This document shows, one piece after another, positions 13,040 to 18,940 of a DNA stretch of 18,940 nt. The translations under genes were made by a program, and so were the position numbers. This DNA is from Chloroflexota bacterium (GTDB lineage: Bacteria; Chloroflexota; Limnocylindria; Limnocylindrales; CSP1-4). Numbering within the stretch: the first letter of the stretch is position 1; each line of letters begins with the position of its first letter. The notes under the pieces were generated by a model. It was not told the origin of the DNA. It was given only the letters and a program-made list of their open reading frames with translations, and did no database searches. The stretch covers positions 1 through 18,940 of the forward strand of contig JAKAMV010000087.1 in assembly GCA_021812735.1 (NCBI GenBank), written 5' to 3'.

Positions 13040-13109
13040 CGCGCGGTCGTCGATTCGTGGCGCGCCCGTCGCCCGGCCGTCCCACAGCACTGCGGAGACT
13101 CCTCACACC

Positions 13110-14531
13110 ATGGCCGTCGGCTCGTCCAACTCGTTCGACCTCGTCGTCCTCGGCGCCGGCACCGGCGGCTACGCGGCCGCCTTCCGCGCCTCGCAGCTCG
13201 GCCTCAAGGTCGCGCTCGTGGACCAGGGCAAGATCGGCGGCACCTGCCTCCACCGCGGCTGCATCCCCACCAAGGCGCTGCTCGAGTCGGCGGCCGTCGC
13301 CGAGCGCATGCGTCACGCGGCGGACTTCGGCATCGGCGGCTGCGGCTCGCTGGCCGTGGACTACGCCAAGGTTGCCCAGCGGCGCGACATGGTGGTCAAC
13401 CGCATGTGGAAGGGCCTGACCTCGCTCGTCAAGAAGTACAACGTGGCCTGGGTGGAGGGTCGCGGGCGGCTGGACGGCGCCCACAAGGTGCGGGTGACCG
13501 GTCCCGACGGCACCGAGGTCGTGCTCGAGGCGACCGACGTCATCCTGGCCACGGGCTCGCGCGCCAAGTCGCTGCCCGGCATCACCCCCGACGGCGAGCG
13601 GATCGTGACCAGCGACGACGTGCTCAAGCGCGGCTCGCTCCCCGGCAGCGTCATCGTCATCGGCGCGGGCGCCGTGGGCGTCGAGTTCGCGTCCTTCTAC
13701 CACGACATGGGCGCCACGGTCACGCTGCTGGAGTACCTGCCCACCGTGGTCCCGCTCGAGGACCGCGACGTGTCCCGCGAGCTCGAGCGCACGTTCACGC
13801 GCCGCGGGATCAGGGTCATGACGAGCGCGCGCTTCGATGCGGCCTCGGTGGTGGCCTCCGCCGACGGCGTCCGGATCACGGTCGGCCCGGACGGCGGGCA
13901 GGCCGAGGAGCTCGGCGCGGAGATGCTCCTGGTGGCTGCGGGCCGGGCGACCAACGTGGAGGACGTGGGCCTCGAGACGACGGCGGCCGAGGTGGACCGC
14001 GGCATCGTCAGGGTGGACGGCCTCATGCGCACCCGCGAGCCGCACCTCTACGCCATCGGCGACATCGTCGGCGGGCTCCAGCTCGCGCACACGGCGGCGC
14101 ACGAGGGGATCATCGCCGCCCACGTGATCGCGGGCGAGGCCGACGTCCACCCGATGGACTACGTGCGCCAGCCCCGTGCCACCTACTGCCGGCCCGAGAT
14201 CGCGTCGGTGGGCCTGACCGAGCAGCAGTGCGAGGCCCAGGGCATCCCGGTCAAGATCGGCAAGGTCCCGTTCCAGGCCGTGGGCAAGGCCATCATCGGC
14301 GGCGAGTACGAGGGCTTCGCTAAGGTCATCGGCCACGCCGAGACCGACCAGACGCTCGGCGTGCACCTCATCGGTCCCCACGCAACGGACCTGATCGGCG
14401 AGGCCTCGGTGGCCCTGTACCTCGAGGCGGCGCCGTGGGAGATCGGCAGCGCGACCCATGCCCACCCGACGCTGTCGGAGATCTTGGGCGAGGCGGCGAT
14501 GGCCGTGGACGGGCGGTCGATCAACTTCTAG
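13110..14531 (+). CDS. lpdV: Dihydrolipoyl dehydrogenase (E3) of the branched-chain complex
   Basis: A 473-residue FAD/NAD disulfide oxidoreductase that reoxidises the dihydrolipoyl group of E2. The FAD motif is VVLGAGTGGYAAA (12-24), and the redox disulfide is GGTCLHRGCIPTK (C46, C51). The NAD motif is VIVIGAGAVGVEFAS (181-195), the second FAD motif is LYAIGDIVG (313-321), and the C-terminal catalytic dyad is H452/E457 in THAHPTLSE. All functional residues are present. The start is ATG at 13110, with a GGAG (13094-13097) 12 nt upstream, a rather long spacing. It heads the run lpdV, bkdAA, bkdAB, the order known from Bacillus bkd operons, so it most likely serves this complex. Confidence 0.93.
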   Translation: MAVGSSNSFDLVVLGAGTGGYAAAFRASQLGLKVALVDQGKIGGTCLHRGCIPTKALLESAAVAERMRHAADFGIGGCGSLAVDYAKVAQRRDMVVNRMWKGLTSLVKKYNVAWVEGRGRLDGAHKVRVTGPDGTEVVLEATDVILATGSRAKSLPGITPDGERIVTSDDVLKRGSLPGSVIVIGAGAVGVEFASFYHDMGATVTLLEYLPTVVPLEDRDVSRELERTFTRRGIRVMTSARFDAASVVASADGVRITVGPDGGQAEELGAEMLLVAAGRATNVEDVGLETTAAEVDRGIVRVDGLMRTREPHLYAIGDIVGGLQLAHTAAHEGIIAAHVIAGEADVHPMDYVRQPRATYCRPEIASVGLTEQQCEAQGIPVKIGKVPFQAVGKAIIGGEYEGFAKVIGHAETDQTLGVHLIGPHATDLIGEASVALYLEAAPWEIGSATHAHPTLSEILGEAAMAVDGRSINF

Positions 14532-14583
14532 CCAGGCGGCTGCACGGGCTGCCCCGCAGCGACAGCCCACCCCCGGAGGCGCG

Positions 14584-15717
14584 ATGACGGTGACCGGGCG
14601 TGACGGCGGCTCCGCGGCGGGCGGCGGCGGTTCCCGGGGAGGAGGCTCCGCGGCGGGCGGCGGCGGTCCCGCGGGGAGGCTCGCCGCGGCGCACGGTCTC
14701 GCCGACGCCGACCTGCTCGCCATGTACCGGACGATGGCGCTCGCCCGCGCGCTCGACGAGCGGATGTGGGTGCTCAACCGGTCCGGGCGGGCGCCGTTCG
14801 TGATCAGCGGGCAGGGCCACGAGGGCGCCCAGGTGGGCATCGCGTGGCCGCTCCGCCGCGACCACGACTGGGTGGCGCCGTTCTACCGCTCGATCGCCAC
14901 CTGCCTGGTGGTCGGGATGACGCCGCGGGACCTGATGCTGGCGCAGTTCGCTCGCGCGTCGGACCCGGGGTCCGGCGGTCGGCAGATGCCCGGCCACTAC
15001 GGGCACCCGGGCCACCACGTGGTGTCGGTGTCGTCGCCGGTCGCGACGCAGATCCTCCACGCGACCGGGATCGCGCTGGCGTCCCGGATTCGCGGCCTCG
15101 ACCAGGTGGCGATGGCGATCATGGGGGAGGGGAGCAGCAACCAGGGCGACGTCCACGAGGCGCTCAACTTCGCCGCGATCCACCGGCTGCCGTTCGTGTT
15201 CGTGGTGGAGAACAACGGGTACGCGATCAGCGTCCCGGCCGAGCGGGAGCTGTCCGTCCGCGACGTGGCCCAGCGCGCCGCGGGCTACGGGATCCCGGGC
15301 GTCGTGGTGGACGGGACGGACGTGCTCGCGTGCTACGCCGCCGCTCGGGAGGCGGTGGCGCGGGCCCGGCGCGGCGACGGGCCAAGCCTTATCGAGGCCA
15401 AGGTGACGCGGCTGACCGGGCACTCGTCGGACGACCAGCAGACCAAGTACCGCTCCGCGTCGGAGCTGGCGGAAGGCCGCACGCACGACCCGCTGCCGAT
15501 CTTCCGCGCGCAGCTGCGCGAGGCGGGCGTGCTCGACGAGATCACCGAGCTCGAGCTGGGGGGCGAGATCGCGGTGGCCGTGGACGACGCGACCGCCTTC
15601 GCCGAGTCGGAGCCCGACCCCGACCCGGCCACCGGGACGGACCACGTGTTCGCCGATCCGCTGGCGGGCGAGGCGCCGCCGCCATGGCATCCGTCGCGTC
15701 CGCAGGAGGCGGTCTGA
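14584..15717 (+). CDS. bkdAA: Branched-chain 2-oxo acid dehydrogenase E1 alpha
   Basis: A 377-residue thiamine-diphosphate subunit that decarboxylates branched-chain 2-oxo acids. The TPP motif runs from GEGSSNQGD (181-189) to ENNGYAIS (209-216). Segments such as FYRSIATCLVVGMTPRDLML, DPGSGGRQMPGHYG and especially GHSSDDQQTKYR (279-290) match the branched-chain (BkdAA) type rather than pyruvate dehydrogenase E1 alpha, which has GHSMSDP there. The first ~32 residues are an unusual Gly/Ala/Ser tract built of a tandem repeat, and the conserved fold begins around residue 36. ATG 14584 has GGAGG (14575-14579) only 4 nt upstream, a tight spacing, but no later start is evident before the conserved region. 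Its stop overlaps the next start (TGATG). Confidence 0.9.
   Translation: MTVTGRDGGSAAGGGGSRGGGSAAGGGGPAGRLAAAHGLADADLLAMYRTMALARALDERMWVLNRSGRAPFVISGQGHEGAQVGIAWPLRRDHDWVAPFYRSIATCLVVGMTPRDLMLAQFARASDPGSGGRQMPGHYGHPGHHVVSVSSPVATQILHATGIALASRIRGLDQVAMAIMGEGSSNQGDVHEALNFAAIHRLPFVFVVENNGYAISVPAERELSVRDVAQRAAGYGIPGVVVDGTDVLACYAAAREAVARARRGDGPSLIEAKVTRLTGHSSDDQQTKYRSASELAEGRTHDPLPIFRAQLREAGVLDEITELELGGEIAVAVDDATAFAESEPDPDPATGTDHVFADPLAGEAPPPWHPSRPQEAV
14608..14667 (+). repeat. 36-bp-period direct repeat at the 5' end of bkdAA
   Basis: A 24-bp sequence at 14608-14631 recurs exactly at 14644-14667. It encodes two copies of GSAAGGGG in a 12-residue period (GSAAGGGGSRGG, then GSAAGGGGPAGR). The identity at DNA level shows a recent duplication. 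Confidence 0.85.
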
Positions 15718-16700
15718 TGGCCGTCCGCACGTTCATCGAGGCGATCCGCGAGGGCATGGCCGACGAGATGCGCCGCGACCCGTCGGTCGTGGTCCTGGGC
15801 GAGGACGTGGGCCGCAAGGGCGGCGTGTTCCTCGCCACCGACGGGCTGTGGGCCGAGTTCGGCGACGAGCGGGTCATCGACACGCCGCTCACCGAGTCGC
15901 AGATCGTCGGGACGTCCGTCGGCGCCGCGCTGAACGGGCTGCGGCCGATCGCCGAGATCCAGTTCGCGGACTTCATCTTCCCGGCGTTCAACCAGATCGT
16001 GTCCGAGGCGGCCCGGATGCGGTACCGCACGGCGGGCGGCGTCGCGGTGCCCATGGTGATCCGCGCGCCGTACGGCGGGGGCGTCCACGGCGCGCTCTAC
16101 CACTCGCAGTCGGTGGAGGCGTTCTTCACGCACGTGCCGGGCATCAAGACGGTGGTCCCGTCCACGCCCCACGACGCCAAGGGCCTGTTGCGCGCCGCGA
16201 TCCGCGACGAGGACCCGGTGCTGTTCCTCGAGCACAAGAAGCTCTACCGCTCCGTTCGCGGCGAGGTGCCGGAGGGCGAGTACACGGTGCCGCTCGGGCA
16301 GGCCGTGGTCCGGAGGGCCGGCCGTCGCCTCACCGTGGTGGCCTACGGGCTGATGGTCCACTACGCGCTCGAGGCCGCCGAGCGGGTTGCCGACGAGGGG
16401 ATCGACTGCGAGGTGGTGGATCTGCGGACGCTTCGGCCGCTGGACCGCGAGACGCTCCTCGGGTCGGTGCGCAAGACCGGCAAGTGCCTCGTGGCGTACG
16501 AGGACAACAAGTTCGGCGGGTACGGGGCCGAGATCGCCGCGATCGTCGCCGAGGAGGCCTTCGACTATCTCGACGGGCCGGTGTCGCGGATCGCCGGGCC
16601 GGACACGCCCGCGATGCCGTACAACCTCGCGCTCGAGGACTGGTTCATGCTCAGCCCGGGCAAGATCGCGGACGCCATCCGCAGGCTGGCGGCGTACTGA
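15717..16700 (+). CDS. bkdAB: Branched-chain 2-oxo acid dehydrogenase E1 beta
   Basis: A 327-residue beta subunit that completes the E1 active site. It shows LGEDVGRKGGVF (27-38), IDTPLTE with the TPP-activating Glu E60, PIAEIQFADFIFPAFNQI (77-94), and APYGGGVHGALYHSQS (117-132) with the conserved His H129. It also has PSTPHDAKGLL and RDEDPVLFLEHK, all as in BkdAB proteins. The C-terminal transketolase domain includes VVAYGLMVHYALEAA and VVDLRTLRPLD. ATG overlaps the bkdAA stop by one base, with AGGAGG (15704-15709) 7 nt upstream, so the alpha and beta subunits are made together. Length is normal. Its own stop overlaps the start of the next small gene in the same TGATG fashion. Confidence 0.94.
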   Translation: MAVRTFIEAIREGMADEMRRDPSVVVLGEDVGRKGGVFLATDGLWAEFGDERVIDTPLTESQIVGTSVGAALNGLRPIAEIQFADFIFPAFNQIVSEAARMRYRTAGGVAVPMVIRAPYGGGVHGALYHSQSVEAFFTHVPGIKTVVPSTPHDAKGLLRAAIRDEDPVLFLEHKKLYRSVRGEVPEGEYTVPLGQAVVRRAGRRLTVVAYGLMVHYALEAAERVADEGIDCEVVDLRTLRPLDRETLLGSVRKTGKCLVAYEDNKFGGYGAEIAAIVAEEAFDYLDGPVSRIAGPDTPAMPYNLALEDWFMLSPGKIADAIRRLAAY

Positions 16701-17044
16701 TGGCGTCGGCCGCGCTGGCGGCGGTCGAGGCCCGGCTGCGCGCCATGCTCGAGCCGTATGCCGGGCGCCTGGAGGGGGCGACGATCTACGGCCTGCCGAC
16801 GCTCCGGCGGCCGGGCGCCAAGGCGCACGACTGGTTCGCGTTCGTCAAGCCCGCCGCAGGGCGCGTTTCGCTCTTCCTGCTGCCCGTGCGCACCTGGCCA
16901 GACCTGCTCGACGGCTGCTCGCCAGAGCTGTGCGCGCGCAAGACGGGCGCCTCCACGTTCGCGTTCACGTCGCTCCCGGATGACCTCGCCTCGGACGTGG
17001 AGGCGCTGCTCGCGCGGGCGTTCGAACGGTACGCGGCGGGATAG
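16700..17044 (+). CDS. DUF1801 (YdhG-like) family protein, tentative
   Basis: A 114-residue soluble protein whose ATG overlaps the bkdAB stop by one base. Sequence order resembles DUF1801 proteins: an N-terminal helix (VEARLRAMLEPYAG), GLPTLRRPGAKAHDWFAFVKP, a strand FLLPV, then PELCARKTGASTFAF and a C-terminal helix DLASDVEALLARAFERY. The usual invariant Tyr before the GxPT motif is present (IYGLPT, Y34). DUF1801 has a known fold but no clear biochemical role; a chaperone- or ligand-binding function has been proposed for relatives. Translational coupling to bkdAB suggests co-expression with the complex. It could equally be a passenger gene at the edge of a disrupted segment. The family call is moderate; that it is a real gene is likely. 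Confidence 0.62.
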   Translation: MASAALAAVEARLRAMLEPYAGRLEGATIYGLPTLRRPGAKAHDWFAFVKPAAGRVSLFLLPVRTWPDLLDGCSPELCARKTGASTFAFTSLPDDLASDVEALLARAFERYAAG

Positions 17045-17065
17045 TCCGCGCGTGGGCCGTCTCGT

Positions 17066-17120
17066 GGCCCGGGCGTCGCGCGGGTATCGCGCGGGCATCG
17101 CGGCCCGGGCGTCGCGCGGG
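17066..17120. repeat. 36-bp-period minisatellite after the DUF1801-like gene
   Basis: GGCCCGGGCGTCGCGCGGG occurs at 17066-17084 and again at 17102-17120. Between them is a weaker related unit (TCGCGCGGGC), giving a period near 18 bp within 36 bp. It fills the gap between the DUF1801-like gene and the broken HTH gene. I see no promoter elements in it. Confidence 0.75.
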
Positions 17121-17174
17121 CGTTGTGCGGGCCAGCGTAAGGCGGCGTTGAGCCCAGCCTGACATGGTGCGGCG

Positions 17175-17907
17175 ATGCAGGATATCGAACTCGGTCGAAA
17201 GTTCCGCGTGCTGCGCCACCGCCTCGGCCTGCGCCGCGGCAGGCCTGAGCCAGGACGTCGTGTCGCTCCTCGAGTGCGGCCATGTCGAGGACGTGTCGGT
17301 TCGAGCGCTGCGGGGGATCGCCGGAATCCTGGGCGCGGAGCTGCGCATGGTGGTGTGGTTCCGTGGCGGCGAGCTTGACCGGCTGCTCGACGAGGGCCAC
17401 GCAGCCGTCGTGGCGGCGGTGGTCCGGCGGCTCGAGGCGCTCGGCTGGGACGTTCGACCCGAGGTCTCGTTCGCGGTGTACGGCGAGCGAGGGTCGATCG
17501 ACGTGGCTGCCTGGCACGCCGCGTCGCGGACGCTGCTCATCGTGGAGGTCAAGACGGAGCTGACGTCGGTCGAGGGGACGCTGCGGCGCCACGACGTGAA
17601 AGTCCGGCTTGCCCCGTCCGTAACGCGCGAGCGGTTCGGCTGGGACGCCCGTCGGGTCGCGCGGCTGCTGGTGCTGCCGGCCGGGACCACGCCCCGACGC
17701 CAGGTGGCGCGCCATGACACCGTGCTGCGGGCGGCGTACCCGCTGCGGGGCCCGGCGCTCCGGCGATGGCTGGCCGCGCCGGCCGGGACGGCAGCCGGGC
17801 TCGCGTATCTGCCGCTCACGAGCCTGGATCGTAGTGGCCGGCCGTCCACCGCCCGAAGGTGCATCCGAGCGCCGTCCCGCGTCGGCGCCGAGCATGGCCC
17901 TCGCTGA
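17175..17907 (+). pseudogene. Frameshifted XRE-type HTH protein with PD-(D/E)XK-like nuclease domain
   Basis: Two frames together encode one protein. From ATG 17175 the first frame reads MQDIELGRKFRVLRHRLGLR, the first helix of an XRE/Cro HTH, and then turns into Arg/Pro/Gly-rich nonsense. The frame shifted by +1 resumes at about 17239 with AGLSQDVVSLLECG, the recognition helix, and stays open to 17907. Only 4 nt separate the two parts, where about 7 residues (the second helix) are expected, so a deletion of ~17 nt fits. The C-terminal part includes RGGELDRLLDEGHAA, WDVRPEVSFAVYGERGSID and TLLIVEVKTEL. The D...EVK spacing is the PD-(D/E)XK nuclease-like pattern. No good Shine-Dalgarno sequence is seen. 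Related intact proteins, as I recall, occur repeatedly in Chloroflexota. Alternatives are a sequencing error or a start in the second frame at GTG/ATG 17164. Confidence 0.65.
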
Positions 17908-17982
17908 GTGCTCGCCGCGCACGAACTTGACTCGTCGTCGGCACGCCCGGCGGGCTGCCGCGCCGCCAAGCACGATCACGCT

Positions 17983-18094
17983 TCGTAGGCGGTGGCGCAT
18001 CGCGGTCGGCGGCGACTTGGCCCGACCAGGGATCGTAGGCGGTGCGGCGTTGTGCCTCGGCCGGGAGCAATACGACTCCGGCTCGTAGGCGGCG
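17983..18094 (+). repeat. TCGTAGGCGG motif repeated at exact 50-bp steps
   Basis: TCGTAGGCGGTG at 17983-17994 and 18033-18044, and TCGTAGGCGGCG at 18083-18094, start exactly 50 bp apart. The 38-nt stretches between them share no clear similarity. Weaker matches (8 of 12) lie near 17829, 17879 and 17932, roughly continuing the spacing leftward, but these could be chance in GC-rich DNA. The function is unknown. Confidence 0.8.
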
Positions 18095-18126
18095 CTTGAG
18101 GGGCGTCGCGTCCGCGCGTCGTCGGG

Positions 18127-18145
18127 GCCCGGCCACTGACCGGGC
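18127..18145. terminator. Small hairpin in the repeat tract
   Basis: GCCCGG (18127-18132) and CCGGGC (18140-18145) pair around ccactga. It lies in the correct place to stop read-through from the broken HTH gene, but the stem is short and has no T-run, so termination is only a possibility. Confidence 0.35.
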
Positions 18146-18147
18146 GG

Positions 18148-18229
18148 CCCGGCGGCCCGAGGCGAACCGCCCCGCGGCCCAGGGAGCGCCGCGCCCGGCG
18201 GCCCGGCCAGGCTTACCGCCCCGCGGCCC
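18148..18229. repeat. Imperfect ~49-bp G/C-rich duplication
   Basis: CCCGGCGGCCCG occurs at 18148-18159 and 18194-18205, and ACCGCCCCGCGGCCC at 18166-18180 and 18215-18229. The two blocks keep the same order at offsets of 46 and 49 bp, so a unit of about 49 bp was duplicated and has diverged in its centre. The period is close to the 50-bp phase of the sites just upstream. Confidence 0.75.
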
Positions 18230-18296
18230 GGCCAGCTCGGGCGCCGGCGGCACGAGCCAGGGTCGTGCGCGGCGTTCGCGGCACGCCTCCCCCGGA

Positions 18297-18312
18297 TGCG
18301 CAACACTAGGGT
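18297..18312 (+). promoter_or_regulatory. Candidate bkdB promoter -10 with TGCGCAA half-site
   Basis: TAGGGT (18307-18312) fits a -10 box about 50 nt before bkdB. TGCGCAA (18297-18303) lies immediately upstream and matches part of the TTGCGCAA sites at the SQR/grx promoters. No clear -35 is present. Confidence 0.35.
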
Positions 18313-18364
18313 CCGCCCAAGCACGCCCGCGTCCCCGCAGGGCGACCAACCGGAGGAACCGCCC

Positions 18365-18940
18365 GTGGCCAAGGTGACGATGCCCCAACTCGGCGAGAGC
18401 GTCGCGGAGGGCACCATCGGGCGCTGGCTCAAGCAGCCGGGCGACGCCGTGGCGCAGTATGAGCCGCTGCTCGAGGTGATCACCGACAAGGTGAACGCCG
18501 AGGTGCCGTCGCCGTATGCCGGCACGCTTCGCGAGATCCTCGCGCCCGAGGGCGCGGTTGTCCCGAACAACGCCGAGATCGCGATCATCGACACGGCCGG
18601 CGAAGCAGCCGAAGCCGATGCCGGCGGCGCGAGTGCCGCCAGAACCGCGGCCGCCGCGGTCACGGGCACCGCTCCCGCCGCCTCGCCTCCTCTCAGTGCC
18701 GCCCCGTCTACGCCGGCCGAGGAGGCGGGCGACCCGACCGCCCGGATGACGCCCGCGGTGCGGCGGCTTCTCCGAGAGCACAACCTGGCGCCGTCACAGG
18801 TTCCGGGCACCGGCGGCGGCGGCCGCATCACGCGCGAGGATGTGCTGGCGCGGATCGAGGCGATGCGCGCGGGCGGGCCCGGCGGGCCTGGTGAACGCGC
18901 AGTTGCCGCCCCCGCCGCGGCCGCGCCAACGGCTGCGGCC
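18365..18940 (+). CDS. bkdB: Branched-chain 2-oxo acid dehydrogenase E2 (lipoamide acyltransferase), 5' part
   Basis: The gene starts at GTG 18365 with Shine-Dalgarno GGAGG (18352-18356) 8 nt upstream and is open to the window edge (192 codons). The lipoyl domain (about 2-77) opens with VTMPQLGESVAEGTIGRWL and carries the lipoylated lysine K42 in EVITDKVNAEV. An Ala/Pro-rich flexible linker follows (about 80-124). The peripheral-subunit-binding domain is at about 127-165 (ARMTPAVRRLLREHN, then the GTGGGGRITREDVLA loop), which holds E1 or E3 in the complex. A second Ala-rich linker begins at the edge; the trimer-forming acyltransferase domain with its catalytic His must lie outside. The EVITDKVNAEVPSP context and the neighbouring bkdAA/bkdAB support the branched-chain assignment. 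Its separation from bkdAB by about 1.7 kb suggests its own promoter. Confidence 0.92.
   Translation, partial: MAKVTMPQLGESVAEGTIGRWLKQPGDAVAQYEPLLEVITDKVNAEVPSPYAGTLREILAPEGAVVPNNAEIAIIDTAGEAAEADAGGASAARTAAAAVTGTAPAASPPLSAAPSTPAEEAGDPTARMTPAVRRLLREHNLAPSQVPGTGGGGRITREDVLARIEAMRAGGPGGPGERAVAAPAAAAPTAAA

Larger units (their letters stand above)
17908..18364. other. 457-bp gene-free repeat-rich tract upstream of bkdB
   Basis: I find no supportable gene on either strand here; long minus-strand frames are GC-driven and run antisense into bkdB. The tract holds the phased TCGTAGGCGG sites, a 6-bp-arm hairpin, a G/C-rich ~49-bp duplication and, at its right end, a candidate promoter and the ribosome-binding site of bkdB. 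Confidence 0.7.

Noticed and set aside
12591..14840. Minus-strand open frame of 749 codons opposite the zinc-ribbon and lpdV genes
   Set aside because: It is antisense to genes with intact catalytic motifs, crosses a terminator, and has shadow composition.
17983..18094. Integron attC series
   Set aside because: No GTTRRRY core sites, no paired inverted cores and no integrase; the spacers are too short for cassettes.
18079..18118. Fragment of 16S rRNA suggested by GCTCGTAGGCGGC followed by GTCGCGTC
   Set aside because: The words resemble a conserved 16S stretch (around E. coli position 570), but flanking sequence is not rRNA-like and the core repeats at 50-bp steps with unrelated spacers, so the match is probably chance.
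17983..18230. CRISPR array
   Set aside because: The constant element is only about 12 nt with three good copies, shorter than CRISPR repeats; no cas genes are present.
16786..18831. Minus-strand open frame of 681 codons across the islet and bkdB
   Set aside because: It runs through repeats, the broken HTH gene and the lipoyl domain of bkdB on the opposite strand; no domain pattern and no ribosome-binding site.
13110..18940. Pyruvate dehydrogenase complex instead of branched-chain
   Set aside because: GHSSDDQQTKYR and GGRQMPGHYG in E1 alpha, RKGGVF and PYGGGVHGALYHSQS in E1 beta, and the lpdV-first order fit the branched-chain type better. Substrate range is still untested.

Overview
The window is very GC-rich (well above 70% by eye), uses GTG and TTG starts freely, and is densely packed with short operons. 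It looks chromosomal; I see no phage, plasmid, IS, tRNA, rRNA or CRISPR signature. The branched-chain dehydrogenase order, orphan groES, TauE/DUF1634 pair and an HTH-nuclease protein of a type I recall from terrestrial Chloroflexota (Limnocylindria-like lineages) make a high-GC Chloroflexota the best guess. A high-GC actinobacterium cannot be excluded from sequence alone.

Region 1 (1-2060): the Gly/Ala-rich tail of an upstream gene, a perfect 14-bp hairpin, then an OmpR-type response regulator and a HAMP histidine kinase overlapping by 4 nt, closed by a 10-bp stem terminator. Region 2 (2077-8601): a sulfur/redox neighbourhood. A type III-like sulfide:quinone oxidoreductase (SQR) and a 38-aa basic peptide run leftward. 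Divergently, a CPWC glutaredoxin, an orphan groES, a second SQR-like flavoprotein with exactly three cysteines, a YgaP-type two-helix membrane protein, an ECF sigma factor fused to a zinc-finger (anti-sigma-type) domain, and a SAM methyltransferase run rightward. The divergent promoter region carries a TTGCGCAA palindrome that fits as the -35 box in both directions, plus a 15-bp palindrome over the rightward -10. A TauE/SafE exporter and its DUF1634 partner follow on the minus strand. Together these suggest sulfide/sulfane-sulfur oxidation, thiol handling and export of oxidised sulfur; that pathway is inferred from gene content.

Region 3 (8746-12915): housekeeping genes mutY, an NAD(P)H-hydrate epimerase and glpD; the first two have TACCCT boxes 6-7 nt before GTG starts, suggesting leaderless mRNAs. 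Then comes a small protein with two zinc ribbons separated by a Gly/Ser/Tyr low-complexity segment, with a strong terminator.

Region 4 (13030-18940): a branched-chain 2-oxo acid dehydrogenase (bkd) operon in the Bacillus order lpdV-bkdAA-bkdAB-bkdB. Between bkdAB and bkdB there is about 1.7 kb holding a translationally coupled DUF1801-like gene, a minisatellite, a broken HTH/PD-(D/E)XK-nuclease-like gene with an apparent ~17-nt deletion in its HTH, and a repeat tract in which TCGTAGGCGG recurs at exactly 50-bp steps. bkdB runs off the right edge before its catalytic domain.
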